Source of the DNA: Perilla frutescens
Lineage: Eukaryota > Streptophyta > Magnoliopsida > Lamiales > Lamiaceae
Length of the DNA stretch: 64,000 nucleotides
NCBI GenBank assembly: GCA_026008535.1
Contig: BRKX01000009.1
Coordinates: 50,031,001 to 50,095,000 of the forward strand
Direction: 5' to 3'
Shown: piece by piece, positions 12,388 to 23,916 of the stretch
Layout of the letters: each line of letters begins with the position of its first letter
How positions within the stretch are numbered: the stretch's first letter is position 1
Position numbers and translations under genes: made by a program
The notes under the pieces: model-generated
The model's input: only the letters and a program-made list of their open reading frames with translations
What the model was told of the DNA's origin: nothing
Databases searched by the model: none

Positions 12388-12980
12388 ATTTTGTGTGAGA
12401 CCATCTTACTAGTTAATATCCGTAAGAATAATGCTAGCCAGACAGATTCTGGCTAGCCAGAATCTAATTTTTTGATGATTAATAAAACTGTATTATTAAT
12501 AAATTAATTATGTTAATTATTAAATGTTATGTTTTTACTATATTATCCTTTTGTCATGAAATTAGTGATTTGTAATTAATTATTAAAATCATTCCAGAAG
12601 CGGATCGGAAGAAAGGAGCGCAACTTCATCTTCTTTCTTTTCTTCACTTCTTTATTTTTTTTCCATCTTCGATTTCTTCTGAATTGAAGCGCATATAGAG
12701 TTGCTCTAATTATTATGGAGGGCATCAATGTAAATTTATTGAATAATTAGTGTTTTATTAATTAAATAAATTAATTATTAAAAATAATAAAAGATTCTGG
12801 CTAGCCAGAATCTGGCTGAAAATCACTACTCTATTCGTAAAATGGGTAAAAATTCGAATCTAAACACAAATAAATATCAATAAAATTACAAATATACCAC
12901 TAAGTATAGGAAGTAGAGGCTTGGATTGAAATTTTGATCCGTTTATAAACTTTGACTCATAAAACTATCTCACACAAATT
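12388..12980. mobile_element. GTGAGAC-family MITE interrupted by a second MITE
   Basis: The left part TTTTGTGTGAGACCATCTTA...ATCCGTAAG (12388..12424) and the right part TTCGTAAAATGGG...TATCTCACACAAATTTTTGT (12833..12980) together match the uninterrupted copy at 3495..3664. The gap between them is the element at 12425..12831. Confidence 0.6.
12425..12831. mobile_element. MITE with palindromic subterminal repeats (nested)
   Basis: Contains a perfect 22-bp palindrome, centred on TTCTGGCTAGCCAGAA, near each end (12444..12465 and 12792..12813). The element appears to have TA at both borders (12423-12424 and 12832-12833). The interior is AT-rich except for a non-repetitive patch at about 12595..12720. 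It sits inside the GTGAGAC-family MITE. Confidence 0.6.
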
Positions 12981-13386
12981 TTTGTGCAAATATATTCAGA
13001 ACGTCTTTACTTAATTATGAACTCTCGAATATATCTCTTAAACTTTTATTTGAGTCAGTCGTTAAATGTGCATTAAATTTTCACCAAAAAATAAATAAAA
13101 GTGTACTTAGCTTTGGATGGCCAAACCAAAGGTCTCCATTAACAATAACATTTGAAGAACGTGCATGATCAAATTAGGGAAAACGTTAAGCCCTAATTAT
13201 TAATTTCTGTAGGGGTTGGCAGATGAGATGAGATGCATGTTTATTTAGTAGCTTTCTAAGATTAATCGAATTGCAATATGTTAGGAATAATTACTGCAAT
13301 CCCATCAAAATTAAACAATGATGAGGACAAAATCACATGCTTGTGGGACTAAAAATGTTCACTATGGAATGCCCAATTGCTTTTTC

Positions 13387-13442
<56 letters not shown>

Positions 13443-13878
13443 AGTTTGTAATTGGTCACACTCTACTTTATTTATTCCCCCAAAACTCTAATTCCATCTT
13501 TTATTTTTCTTTCCTTTAGATCACATGCTCCCACATTTCCTTTCTCTACTAACATTATTCTTATCCATCTTTTCCCATCTTTCTGTCTGCTTTTACTCTA
13601 TCAAGCCCACACCAACAATTATCCTTATATTAAACAACAATTTAATCATTCTTACTATCATAATTAGCTAGGGATTATGCCTTTTTTCTTAATTAATCAG
13701 TTATTTTTATTTTCACAATTTGTTTTTGTTGCTTCGGACCAGTACGCAGTTTCGCTAATCACTGCATTTCTATTGGTATGGTCATTTTTATATTTTTGTC
13801 TCAAATTTTTAAAAGTAATATGTTATTTGATACCCAAGATTTTTACAAAATAACACTTATATACTGGAGTAATTTATC
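12981..13878. other. Intergenic, no gene seen
   Basis: AT-rich sequence interrupted by the TC microsatellite at 13391..13441 and then a pyrimidine-rich stretch to about 13640. That stretch looks leader-like but is followed by no coding frame. Confidence 0.5.
13391..13441. repeat. (TC)25 microsatellite
   Basis: 51 bp of uninterrupted TC. Confidence 0.97.
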
Positions 13879-14009
13879 CCGGCCTCTCAAATATTGACGT
13901 GCATGGACTGTCGGAAATTTTCCTGACTCGAGTCAATTTGTATAAATATTGGATGCGATTTTTGCTCTTGACCGTTTTCGGTAGTCCACGTCAATATTTG
14001 CGAGACCGG
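13879..14009. repeat. 131-bp foldback (MITE or hairpin-RNA candidate)
   Basis: The left arm CCGGCCTCTCAAATATTGAC...GGACT pairs with the right arm AGTCCACGTCAATATTTGCG...CCGG. Pairing continues inward between GTCGGAAATTTTCCTGACTC and GACCGTTTTCGGTAG. The arms are about 50-60 nt each with a short loop. No flanking duplication is clear. Confidence 0.6.
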
Positions 14010-14196
14010 AACATTGTTGATGCACAGGCAACACAACAAAACACACAACCAATGAGAGTGAACAAAGTTCACAGCTGATCGAACACAATACCAAACTAAA
14101 CTTTTAGAAAGAAGAGTTTTATTCTTCAACTTGTTTGTCCAAAAATCCACCCCAAAACAAACTCTAAAGAGCAATATTTATACATCTAAAACAATA

Positions 14197-14455
14197 CTCC
14201 CTTCGATTCATTTTGTTTGTTATTTTATGTTTTTTCTTTTGTGTCAAAATGTTTGTTGCTTTATATATTTTGATACCCTCTCTCTCAAATCTAACCTTAT
14301 AAATATATGGAGAGAGATTTTTTTTAACTTTTTAGGAAAATATAAGTGAATAGGATTTTATGTAATATAAAAAAGAGGGATATCTTAGTCCAAAAAATTA
14401 ATTTTTAATTTTAGATTAAAATTCTAAAATAACAAACAAAACGAAATAGAGAGAG
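14197..14455. mobile_element. Stowaway-type MITE (259 bp)
   Basis: Left end CTCCCTTCGATTCATTTTGT...TTGTTATTTT; the right end reverse-complements to CTCTCTCTATTTCGTTTTGT...TTGTTATTTT. TA flanks both sides (14195-14196, 14456-14457). The terminal inverted repeats run about 35 bp with mismatches. Confidence 0.8.
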
Positions 14456-14842
14456 TATTGAAATTGCAAGCTAGTCCTAAAAATAAAAAGAAATTGCAAA
14501 CATTTAATAAGAAAATAACATCCAAAAATAACGATAAACCTTTGCGCGATCATGACGTTCTATATACGGTTGCGCAATCTGAGCCACACAATCACTCTAG
14601 TATTATAAGTATAAAAGGTTGCAATTGCAACACTGCAATTTAATTTTTTTTGCAATAACAACAACCTCATTTTCTTTTGTTGAAGTTTCTCCTATGTGTA
14701 CCCACTAAAACTTTATTTTACTGCAGAAAAAAATGGGAATATAAATGATTGCAAAAGGCTAAAAGGTAATGCTGTGATTCTAGTGTTTTAAAGTCGTATG
14801 GAAATTGTAAAATCGGGTAATATGTATGTTAGTTGGTACATA

Positions 14843-15345
14843 TAGTTGGGAATTTTTGACATGACACGATAGCACGACACGAACACGTACGAAATTAACG
14901 GGTTATTGTTTAGTCTTATCGTGAGGACATGAAAATTTCGTGTCGGGTTCGTGTAACCCGTTAATATTATGTAAATATATAAATACATATATTAATTATA
15001 TATAATAATTTCACATATTTATTTAATCTAAAATTTTAGTTAAAACTCAATTATTTAATTTAAAATTTATGTATTTAAATTAAAATTTATTTACTTAAAT
15101 TATAATTTTAATTTAATATGTACTAATAGTTATTTTATACCGTGTCGTTGTCGTGTTCGTGTTCTTATCATGACGTGTAGACACGATAATAAATCGTATT
15201 TTTCGTGTTTGTGTCGTGTTCGTACTGTGTCCGTGTTTGTGTTGAACAAATTCTTAACGGGTCGTGTTCGTGTTTGGGCTTATCGTGTCGTATCATTATC
15301 GTGTCGACCCGTTAACGACTCGACACACACAAATTGTCACCCCTA
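14843..15345. mobile_element. hAT-like non-autonomous element with CGTGT-rich ends
   Basis: About 500 bp. The right end finishes ...AATTGTCACCCCTA, giving a reverse-complement start TAGGGGTGACAATT; the left end starts TAGTTGGGAATTTTTGAC. Flanks GGTACATA (14835..14842) and GGTACAAT (15346..15353) agree at six of eight positions, close to an 8-bp target duplication. Both ends are packed with CGTGTCGTGTTCGTGT-like short repeats around an AT-rich middle. No transposase. Confidence 0.6.
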
Positions 15346-15694
15346 GGTACAATTAACTAAGTCAATTACATGCTTTGATCAATCTAAAATTGAGATTGTA
15401 AGTTTAATATTTTGATGGGAATTGTGATTGATAGATCATTCAAGTAACTATATTTAGATTAAATTATGACTTTAAATACTCTGGACATTTAAGGAAGATA
15501 TATGAGTTTAAGGTAATCTTCAATTTTGAAGCTAATGTGGCCAAGATAAGAGCAATAGAGGAGATGTTTGAATTTGTGATCTTGCAATGATGTTCCAATG
15601 GCCCTATTCTCTCCCAAAAAGCACTCATGGAAAATCTGATTTTGGTACTTTAATTTTTTTTTTGTCTTCCCTCGTCCATTGCCTTGGATCAATG

Positions 15695-15698
<4 letters not shown>

Positions 15699-15758
<60 letters not shown>
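15699..15758. repeat. (TC)30 microsatellite
   Basis: 60 bp of uninterrupted TC. Confidence 0.97.
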
Positions 15759-15763
<5 letters not shown>

Positions 15764-16633
15764 ATGCAATTATTTTCCCAATAGTTTTTATGGGAAATAT
15801 GAATTGTGCTTGGATGAAAATGTCAAAAGGAAACAATTTTATATTTTATCCAATCAAATACTGAAGTTTAATTGCTTTTTTCTTCATTAAATATATTGGT
15901 CTCCAGCAGCACAACTCCTCTCATGCGATTTATTATTTTAAATCTATAGATTTCTTTCAACAGTAATCATAAATCGAATGGTCAACATCAGAAACTCGAT
16001 TAATTAAATCACATAAAAGTAATCTAAATAAAAAATTAAAATATTAGTTGAGAATTAGAAAATTGGGAAAGAGCCTCCCCAATATGCACAGGTGTTCAAA
16101 TAAGAACTTCTAACTTAATTGTTATGAGACCTAAATTTGTTACAAGATTACTATCTTCAATATCACACAGTTAGGTGTGAGAGTAAGAAAAAAAAATTAT
16201 TATAAGAGTACAATTTAACTAGGTATTTTATCTGATTAAAAAAGGGTATCTCGAAGGCGACACAACAATGAAACAAACTTCACATATTCATCAAAACATA
16301 ATTTCATAAGATCCCGTGCATACATACATACATACATATATATATATATGTATGTAAAATAATAGAATTAAAATTAATTAAAGAATATTATCTGAATAGA
16401 CAGCTAATTAAAGAAAAAAATCCGATGAATATTTTACAACTCAGCTATCATGTGGGTAGGCAACTGGGATTTTCCTAGTGGTTACAATTATTCTGAATTA
16501 CGTGCATTTTATTTGACTTTTGCTCGATTCTCCTTTTTTCAGTTATTCACCATTTCTTTCTTCTTTTTTTTTTATTGAGTTTTCATCAAGAAACGAATCC
16601 ATTACTTTCGCAGTGTTTATTTTGTTTCCTTTA

Positions 16634-16673
<40 letters not shown>

Positions 16674-16967
16674 CCATTTTGGTGCAAATTAAATTTGCAA
16701 CCGTTATTAAAAATGCATCCGATATAAATTATATTTATGTGCAATATTCAACAAATCATGCATATTATGCAAACGACATTGTGAAATAAATAGAATAAAA
16801 CCAATCTTTGAATTAACCCTACTTCTATTCTGTTTTTTTAGTCGATGGGTTTATGGGCAATGATAGTCATGACAAGGCCCATGCTCTATTGGGGCCGGAC
16901 CATATAATTGTTATGAGATATGTTATAAATTGTGTTTTTTATGAAATTATTAAATGCCCGAGGTTGT
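15759..16967. other. Intergenic, AT-rich, with microsatellites
   Basis: No gene seen. Contains (CATA)n/(TA)n at 16319..16349 and (TA)n at 16635..16669. Confidence 0.6.
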
Positions 16968-18004
16968 TTTTAATCACGCCGATTCTATACATAGCCATCT
17001 TTTTTCTCAATAAAGCCCCCTATTAAAAGTAATTAGAAAAACAATTAATTGAGTACCATTTTATCCCTATAGCATCAACTTAAAATCTTACTAGAAAAAC
17101 CCATCTTCTTAAGAAAAGAAAATGTTTTACCCGCAAATTATCTCAAGAACTGTCAATTATATCCATAATTAATTATCTCAAAAATCTAACTGGTTGTCCC
17201 TGATAAATCTTAAGAAAAGAAAAGGAAGTATTGTTTCACAAATTATTTCCAGAACTAATTATCTCCAAAATTGAATTGATTTTCTCCAACAAAATCTTAT
17301 GAAAAATAAAAAGTGTACAACCTCATATAAACTGGAGAATTGTAGATTATGCCCAAAATTAATTATCATCTATCATCTCCACAATTGCAGATTATTTCCA
17401 GACTTCACCTCAAAAAAAAAAAAAGAATACTTATTGAAAGTAATGAACTATTTCTCGGAAACTTATTAATTTCTGTCATAAATTATACACGGATTAAAAA
17501 CACACATTTGCAAATAATCATTAATATGCAAGTTACAATAAAAACAAGAGTATGATGAATGTCCACTTGCCACCATAGGAGTCCAAATATTTGCAATCAA
17601 ATAGTGATGAAACCTCAAAATGGATTGATTGACAGTTAAATTTTGTTTAAGTTAGTCATGTCGTATGAATAATCTATTTTCCTTGGAAGGGACTAATAAT
17701 CCATCACAATTTCTTGAGTTGAACTTGATAATGTATTGATGAAGATAAACAGACCACCAAAATCTTCTACAATTGTGATCCAAGCGATTGTTTTCTTTTG
17801 CAGATTGACTTCTTCTATTTTTTTTTCCTTCAATTTTATAGATGACTTTAGGGGCTATGAATATAACCGATGAGAGGCTCTTTTTTAAGTTTTTAAGATA
17901 GAGGCTATAAGGATAAAGTAATATATTAATAAATATTTTATTTATTTTTAAAAATAAGAGGTTATAGTGAGAAAAATTTGGACTATATATAGAATCACCC
18001 TTTT
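16968..18004. mobile_element. TIR element, AGCCCCC family
   Basis: The left end GATTCTATACATAGCC...CTCAATAAAGCCCCC and the right end (reverse complement GATTCTATATATAGTCC...CTCACTATAACCTC) match over about 45 bp with mismatches. The interior has three diverged 85-100 bp units starting CTTAAGAAAAG/CTTATGAAAAA at 17108, 17209 and 17295. The same end sequence recurs at 21024 and, inverted, at about 59735. No target duplication identified; no coding capacity. Confidence 0.5.
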
Positions 18005-18269
18005 AATTATTTTAAAACCAATTCAGATTTTAGGAGGAATCGATGTTAGAAAGCAAGCATTCCTAATTTTAAAATTTGACAAATCGTAGTTAGGGGCCAC
18101 TTTATAATTTTCGAATTAGCAATTTTCATATTAATTACACAAATATTGAGGACATTATTAATCAAATTCCGGTTTCTATCCCATTTGGTATTTCATTTTG
18201 AATTTTAATTTTTCTTCATTTTTTTTTTGGAGTTTAGTTTTAGTTTCCAAATATTAATTAGGGTATATA

Positions 18270-18560
18270 TGTAACAACCCATTTTTTCAGATAATCGTCT
18301 TTAAGTAATATTGTTGTTTCATGAGTATGCTTAAGGTATTTAATTACTTCGACGAAGCCTAATTCTGATTTTATTTATTTATTTATTATTAGGTATGAGA
18401 GCCCAATTTGTTCCTTTTGCAGCGAAGCCGAAATGATTTATTCTAAGAAGTGTTCTTTCGAGAAAGTGCAATTTAAAGAGATCCACTTTTATTTACATTC
18501 CTCCAAGCAAAGTACACGCAGTTGCAGTTATCTTCTACGTCAAATTCGTAGGAATTGATT
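18270..18560 (+). mobile_element. Chromovirus-type LTR 5' fragment
   Basis: Starts TGTAACAACCCATTTTTTCA, the characteristic LTR start of plant chromoviruses. The following roughly 290 bp (GACGAAGCCTAATTC, TTCGAGAAAGTGCAA) is LTR-like in composition, then AT-rich DNA takes over. The remainder of the LTR is missing. Confidence 0.45.
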
Positions 18561-19128
18561 GATATCGTGGAATATAATGGTCATTCTTAATTTTATGATT
18601 TGTATAATTTAAAATTGAGAATTAATATTCTTAAAGAATTGTTATTTTCAAAAGTAAAGAAATAGTCATTCCACACACCTCGTGAGTTTAGTTATTCCCA
18701 GTTAATAAAAAAATGAATATATAGTGTATTTACACATAATCATACATTATAATATTATTTTATTATATTTAGAAAAATAATTGAAAAATCAGACTAAATA
18801 ATTTATTATTATTATTATTATTATTTCATAATTATATCTATATTAGTTATTTATTATAAGAGCAAAAATATAAAATACTCACTTTTATAAAAACAATACC
18901 TATTTTACCTAATTTTAGAAAAGCATTAAAAAAATACCCACTTTTCTAGTGATACCCTCAATGACCCATGTGATTTTGGCCACTTTTCAACATTTTAAGA
19001 CATGTGTCGGAAGCTTTTTAGAGTGTGTTAGGAGTTTGATTGGGATTCCCGATCGTGAATCTCGATCGGGATTTCCGATCATAAATCCCCACCATGATCG
19101 TCATACGATCAGGATTCATGATCATGAT

Positions 19129-20760
19129 TAGGGATGTCAAGGTACGACATACTTTATTTTTTTGGTCATACTTTATACTTTACCTTAATTTACGGTATGA
19201 CAAAAATCATACCATTGCCATACCTTTGCCGACAATATACCTTAGTTCGGTATATATCTTAAGTTCGGTATGACACATAATGCATACATTTACCATACCT
19301 ATATTTCGGTATACCTTACCTTACCATACCGATATTTCGGTTCGTACCATACCGACATTTCACGGTATACCGAAATAATAATAGTAACAACATCAAATGC
19401 CACTAATAATAATCAAATACCATCACAATAAATCAACAAATCAACAATCAAACTTCAACAATAATTCATTATAACTTTTAGCCTAAAGATTAAATAATAA
19501 TATAATATTATTATTTATTACATTTGATTTTAAATTGTTCAAATTTTAGTTAGGAGTTTTGTATTAAATTATATGAAATATAATATTTTCTTAAACTTTT
19601 ATGATGAACATACTAAGTATTATAATATTGTATATAATATCTCATTTTAGTATAATTTTCTGTACCATTGATCATACATTTTAGTCTAAAGATTAAAAAA
19701 TAATACAAGATTATCAATAACTTTTGATTTTACATTGATCAATTTTTAGTTATAATTTAAGTATAAAATTATAAGAAATTTAATATTTTTCAAAACTTTT
19801 ATAATAAACTTACTAACGCCTAAATATTATATTATTGTATGGTATATCTCATTTCTTTAAAATTTTTAGACCATTTATCATAACTTTTAATTTAAAGATT
19901 GAAAAAGAATATAACAATTATTTATTACATTTGATTTCACATTGTTTGATTTTTAGTTATAATTTAATTATTAAATTATATTAAATATTATATTTTTCTG
20001 TACTTATACGATAACACTGAGTATTATATTACTATAATATAATATATTTAATTTTCTTTTAATCTTTTCAATCATTCTTATTAACTTTTCGTTTTAAAAA
20101 TTGAAGAAGAATAAAATATTATTATGTATTATATAATTTAATTTACATATTATTGTATTGAAATAGTTTTTATCTTATAATTTACGTACACATCATTTTT
20201 TTTAGGTTTTATTGATATTAAATTTTACCTTTTAATTTTATTGATTGAAGAAAAATAGAAGATTATTATTTATTACATTTAATTTCAAATAGTCAATTTT
20301 TAGTTATAATATAGGCATTAAATTAATTATCAAATAATGGTTAAACTTTTATGATAAACTTATTAAATATTATATTGTTACATTGTATTATATATGTGCA
20401 AAAAAAAAAAAAAATCGGTATATATCGATATGGTGGTATATACCGATACATGGGTATATACCTTTACCACGGCATATTCCGTACCACGGTATATACGATA
20501 TGACGATATATACCTGTACAATGGTATATACCTTCACTTCGGCATATACCGTGGTACGGTATATATCGATCTATGACGATATACTGAACTTTTGGTATAT
20601 GCCGGTATACCTTAAAATTTAAAATTTCATACATTTACGTTACCGTCAAATGCTGATACCTTATTGAAAAATCGGTATACTGTAAATATCAATATTTTCA
20701 GTATTTTTCAGGTACGACATGAACAATATTCCGGTATGATGATTTTTTTTTCCAGCCCTA
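19129..20760. mobile_element. hAT-like element with perfect 8-bp target duplication
   Basis: 1632 bp. Starts TAGGGATGTCAAGGTACGAC and ends ...TTTTTCCAGCCCTA, flanked by identical ATCATGAT at 19121..19128 and 20761..20768. An 8-bp duplication plus TAGGG/CCCTA ends indicate the hAT superfamily. Both subterminal regions (19134..19380 and 20413..20740) are dense in GGTATACC-type palindromic motifs. The middle is an AT-rich tandem array. No transposase, so it needed an enzyme supplied elsewhere. Confidence 0.8.
19471..20330. repeat. ~200-bp tandem array inside the hAT element
   Basis: Four to five diverged units. The landmark TAACTTTTAGCCTAAAGATT recurs in altered form at about 19472, 19680, 19880 and 20081, with a shorter copy near 20225. 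Each is followed by TTTATTACATTTGATTT and then TTTTAGTTATAATTTA-like blocks. Confidence 0.6.
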
Positions 20761-21023
20761 ATCATGATCAACATTTTGGTCAGGATACAATTTTCAGCAT
20801 GATGAACATAATAAATTTGTTGTGACACATATATTTGGTTGATTTCAAGTATAAAAAAAACCCGACTATAAATTTCATTGTATTTAAAATTCAAATATTG
20901 AATATATCTTTGTAGTACATCCACATATTTTTAATTCAACTATTCAAGTATATTTGTTTAAGGTTGGTGTAAGGAATGTGTAAGATGCCCACATGTAATC
21001 ACCTTTTGAGGGTATTTTAGATA

Positions 21024-21140
21024 TGAGAAATTCTAAACATAGCCCCCAATTTTCTCTTTATAGCCCCCAATATTATATAAAATTAAAATATTGTCCCTCA
21101 ACCCTCAATGCTTAAAAATCTATCATAGCCCCCTTAATTA
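21024..21140. mobile_element. AGCCCCC-family element end
   Basis: AAATTCTAAACATAGCCCCC...TCTCTTTATAGCCCCC matches the left end of the element at 16968 and, in reverse, 59640..59735. No matching right end was found nearby, so only an end is called. Confidence 0.4.
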
Positions 21141-21737
21141 TATAACCTTCATCATTGTTCTATAATTAAAAAAGAAAAAAACCCCATCTGCTATCATAGT
21201 CCCTTGCACGTAGGAAGAGGCAAATAATTTCAAGAAGATAAGGAAGATTGAAAAACAATTATCAACAGTAATTCCAAGAGGTTTGAACTTTAATGTGATG
21301 GTGGACGACGGTGAAAAAGGAAGAGATTGATGTCAATTTGTCTCTGTTTGAATTGGATTATTTCTATTTTAGAGTCGAAACAACCATCTCTACTTCTCGA
21401 TTTTGCAGATATTGACTGCGATTCTAATGAGGACTCTAAAGCATTTCTTTTTTAATGAAATTGTACTTGAATGTTTCAGAAACTTTATATGATTAATGAT
21501 ACGATAATGAATTTGTTCTTAATTGTACATAATTTTGGTATCATTGATGATATATATGTGAGTAACCTTGCTTATTGCTTTGAGATCTAAGCAAAATATT
21601 TGAAGAAGTTAAACTCTGTAATCAAGTTTTTTTTGTTTATCCAATGATTGGGGTTAAATTATAGGATTAATAACTTTCATTCACCACAACATTAAAGTTC
21701 AAAACCCTCGCAATTATTATAATTATTTTTTAAAACA

Positions 21738-22312
21738 TAAAACATCACTAGGTAAAAATAAGTATCACCGACTAATGTAAGTATCATTAAGTAATATAAA
21801 AGTATCACTAAAAAACTGTCAAGTATCACTATTCAAAAAATAAGTATCACAGAATTAAAAAAAACTCACTGAATTATATAGTTAAGTATCAATAAGTAAA
21901 CAGTACAATATCACTATTTAAAAAACAAAGTATCACTACTTATTAAACTCAAGAATCACTAAGTCAAAATTAAAAGGATGACCAAGTAAATATAAAAGTA
22001 TCACTAAGTAAAAAAAAAAAAATATCACTATCCAATGAATGTAAAAATAAGTAAAAAAAGTATCACTAAGTACCACAAAAGTATTACTAATTAACATAAA
22101 AGTATCACTATTTAAAAAATTAAAAATTCCTACTTATAAAGCCAAGAATCATTAAGTCATAAGTAAAGATAAACCTAGTGAATGTAAAAGTATCACTAAA
22201 TAAATATAAAGCATCATTAGGTAAAAATAAGTATCACCAACTAATGTAAGTAGCATTAAATAACATAAAAGTATCACTAAAAAACTGTCAAGTATCACTA
22301 TTTAAAAAATAA
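21738..22312. repeat. AAGTATCACTA array with higher-order duplication
   Basis: About 20 irregularly spaced copies of AAGTATCACTAA-like motifs. On top of this, a block of roughly 100 bp (GGTAAAAATAAGTATCACC...AACTGTCAAGTATCACTA) is repeated about 467 bp apart (21746 and 22212), and a CAAGAATCACTAAGTC block about 193 bp apart (21948 and 22141). Confidence 0.7.
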
Positions 22313-22448
22313 AATTCTCCCTACACAAACACAAAAATTGGGCCTAAATCAATCAATCATGAAATCAAATAAAAAGTTATAACCCATAAGTAAAATTTAA
22401 CAAGTGACCAGAAAAATAGAGTTTAAGAATGTTGAGTGTATATATATA

Positions 22449-22720
22449 CTACCTAACTACCACATCTTTATCTTTCTGCTCCTTAGAAGATAGTTTACGC
22501 CTCTTATATTTCCGTACAACGTCAACATCTGTTTCTCTATTCTCACTACAATAAAAAGGACATAATTTAGAAAAATTAACATAAAAGATGCAACAGACTG
22601 ATTAAAGTACTAATAACATGATAATTTGAAACATTAAAATTCATACCTGGTAGCATCATCTTTCTTCTCCTCAGGTAATGACTTACTAGGTCGCAGCAAC
22701 CTCTTTTTAATTCTTTCCAT
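22449..22720 (-). CDS. Two-exon hypothetical gene fragment (56 residues)
   Basis: Exon 1 is 22647..22720 (ATG at 22718-22720) and ends CCAG before GTATGA. Exon 2 is 22449..22545 after TTATTGTAG. The 98-bp AT-rich intron between them has canonical GT..AG borders, and the junction falls inside a serine codon. The joined frame gives 56 residues: MERIKKRLLRPSKSLPEEKK, then an acidic patch, then the basic KYKRRKLSSKEQKDKD and a TAG stop. Lysine and arginine are strongly enriched and a nuclear-localisation-like KYKRRK is present; no known domain is recognised. Downstream (lower coordinates) lies the AAGTATCACTA array; upstream a pyrimidine-rich leader-like stretch sits at 23917..24300. It may be a captured host gene piece inside a transposon, part of a longer spliced gene, or chance. 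Function unknown. Confidence 0.35.
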
Positions 22721-23916
22721 CAGTAAAATATTTATTCAAAAATTCAACTGTAAAGCATAAAATAAAAGCATTAGTGTCAATAACTAAACACAAATTCAGA
22801 AAATATACTAAATGAAAATCTCAAGATAAAAAACAAATTTTAATTACTGCAGCTATGTTAACAAACCTTATAATTTTCTGGAAATCAAACTGTAGAAAAA
22901 GCTCATGATTCATAAACCTTATAATCAAGTCATGTTTGACAGTCATGAGAAAATGAATCTGAATTACCATCATGGACATGAAAATTTGATTCGCAGCAAA
23001 AGTTTTCAAGAAACTTAAAAAATAACTATATTCACTTGCTAACATGCTAGAAACAGAGGTAGATATACAACAATCACTCCAAAACATTATATAAATTAAA
23101 TGATTAAATTTCAAAATCTCAACACAAATAGGTTTCTAGAATTGGGAATCTGAATTACCAAACAAACACACGACACTTTAATATTAAATTATGGTTTATA
23201 ATTCTCCATGAAAGAATCATTTCATGTTCATTACTCATTACTATAACTCACAAGGCTAGTACATAGAAGCAGATTATTTATTTTAATAGTGATCAAAAGT
23301 TCATTTTAACAATAGACCAAACTACAAATATGGTATCGATTTCAACAAAAGACCAAACTACATATATGGCATCAAACACATGCCAAATAGGTTCTCTTAT
23401 AGTCTTATAATCACTTCTAAAGTGCTGCAGCAATCACTTCTACAGAAAATAAGTTTTGCACATACAATCTAGGTTAGATCAAAAAGCAATCACATCCATA
23501 AACCATACCAAAACCCATGAAATAATTCAGATTCATGAACTTTGAAAACCACTTCCGAATTCCTAAACAAGACTAAATCATATACAAATACTCGAAGCAG
23601 ATAGAAGTCTCTCAAAACACGGAACAACACTTCAACTTAAATCAATATATACGATTTCGTGCAGGAAACAACAAATTAAATCAAACTCGAATCAACCTCA
23701 AAGAAAAATGGTGGGGTAAGTGAAAGTAGGACTGAGGCAAAAACAGATAATGAACTACTATAAACAATACTATCAAGTATCACTAATAAACAACTTAAGA
23801 ATGACTACCAATCCATTAAGTATTAATAAAAATAAACACAATCAGCCACAACAGCATAATATCACTCTCAAAACAAGCAAGGATTGCATGTTATTCTAAA
23901 CTAAAATGCCCTAAAA

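Larger units (their letters stand above)
18951..21016. mobile_element. Possible outer element with ATACCCTCAA ends, split by a hAT
   Basis: ATACCCTCAATGACCCATGT at about 18951 faces CACCTTTTGAGGGTAT at about 21001..21016, giving a 10-bp inverted match. An ATC-rich low-complexity stretch is on its left half. The 19129..20760 hAT element lies inside. The short repeat match makes this tentative. Confidence 0.35.

Noticed and set aside
13337..13519. Open frame across the TC repeat encoding serine-leucine runs
   Set aside because: It is open only because the TC microsatellite reads as Ser-Leu; no flanking domain or conservation signal. The same applies to frames over 15699..15758.
21738..22312. 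CRISPR-like repeats
   Set aside because: Repeat spacing is irregular, the units are 10-12 bp and AT-rich, the DNA is plant nuclear, and there are no cas genes.
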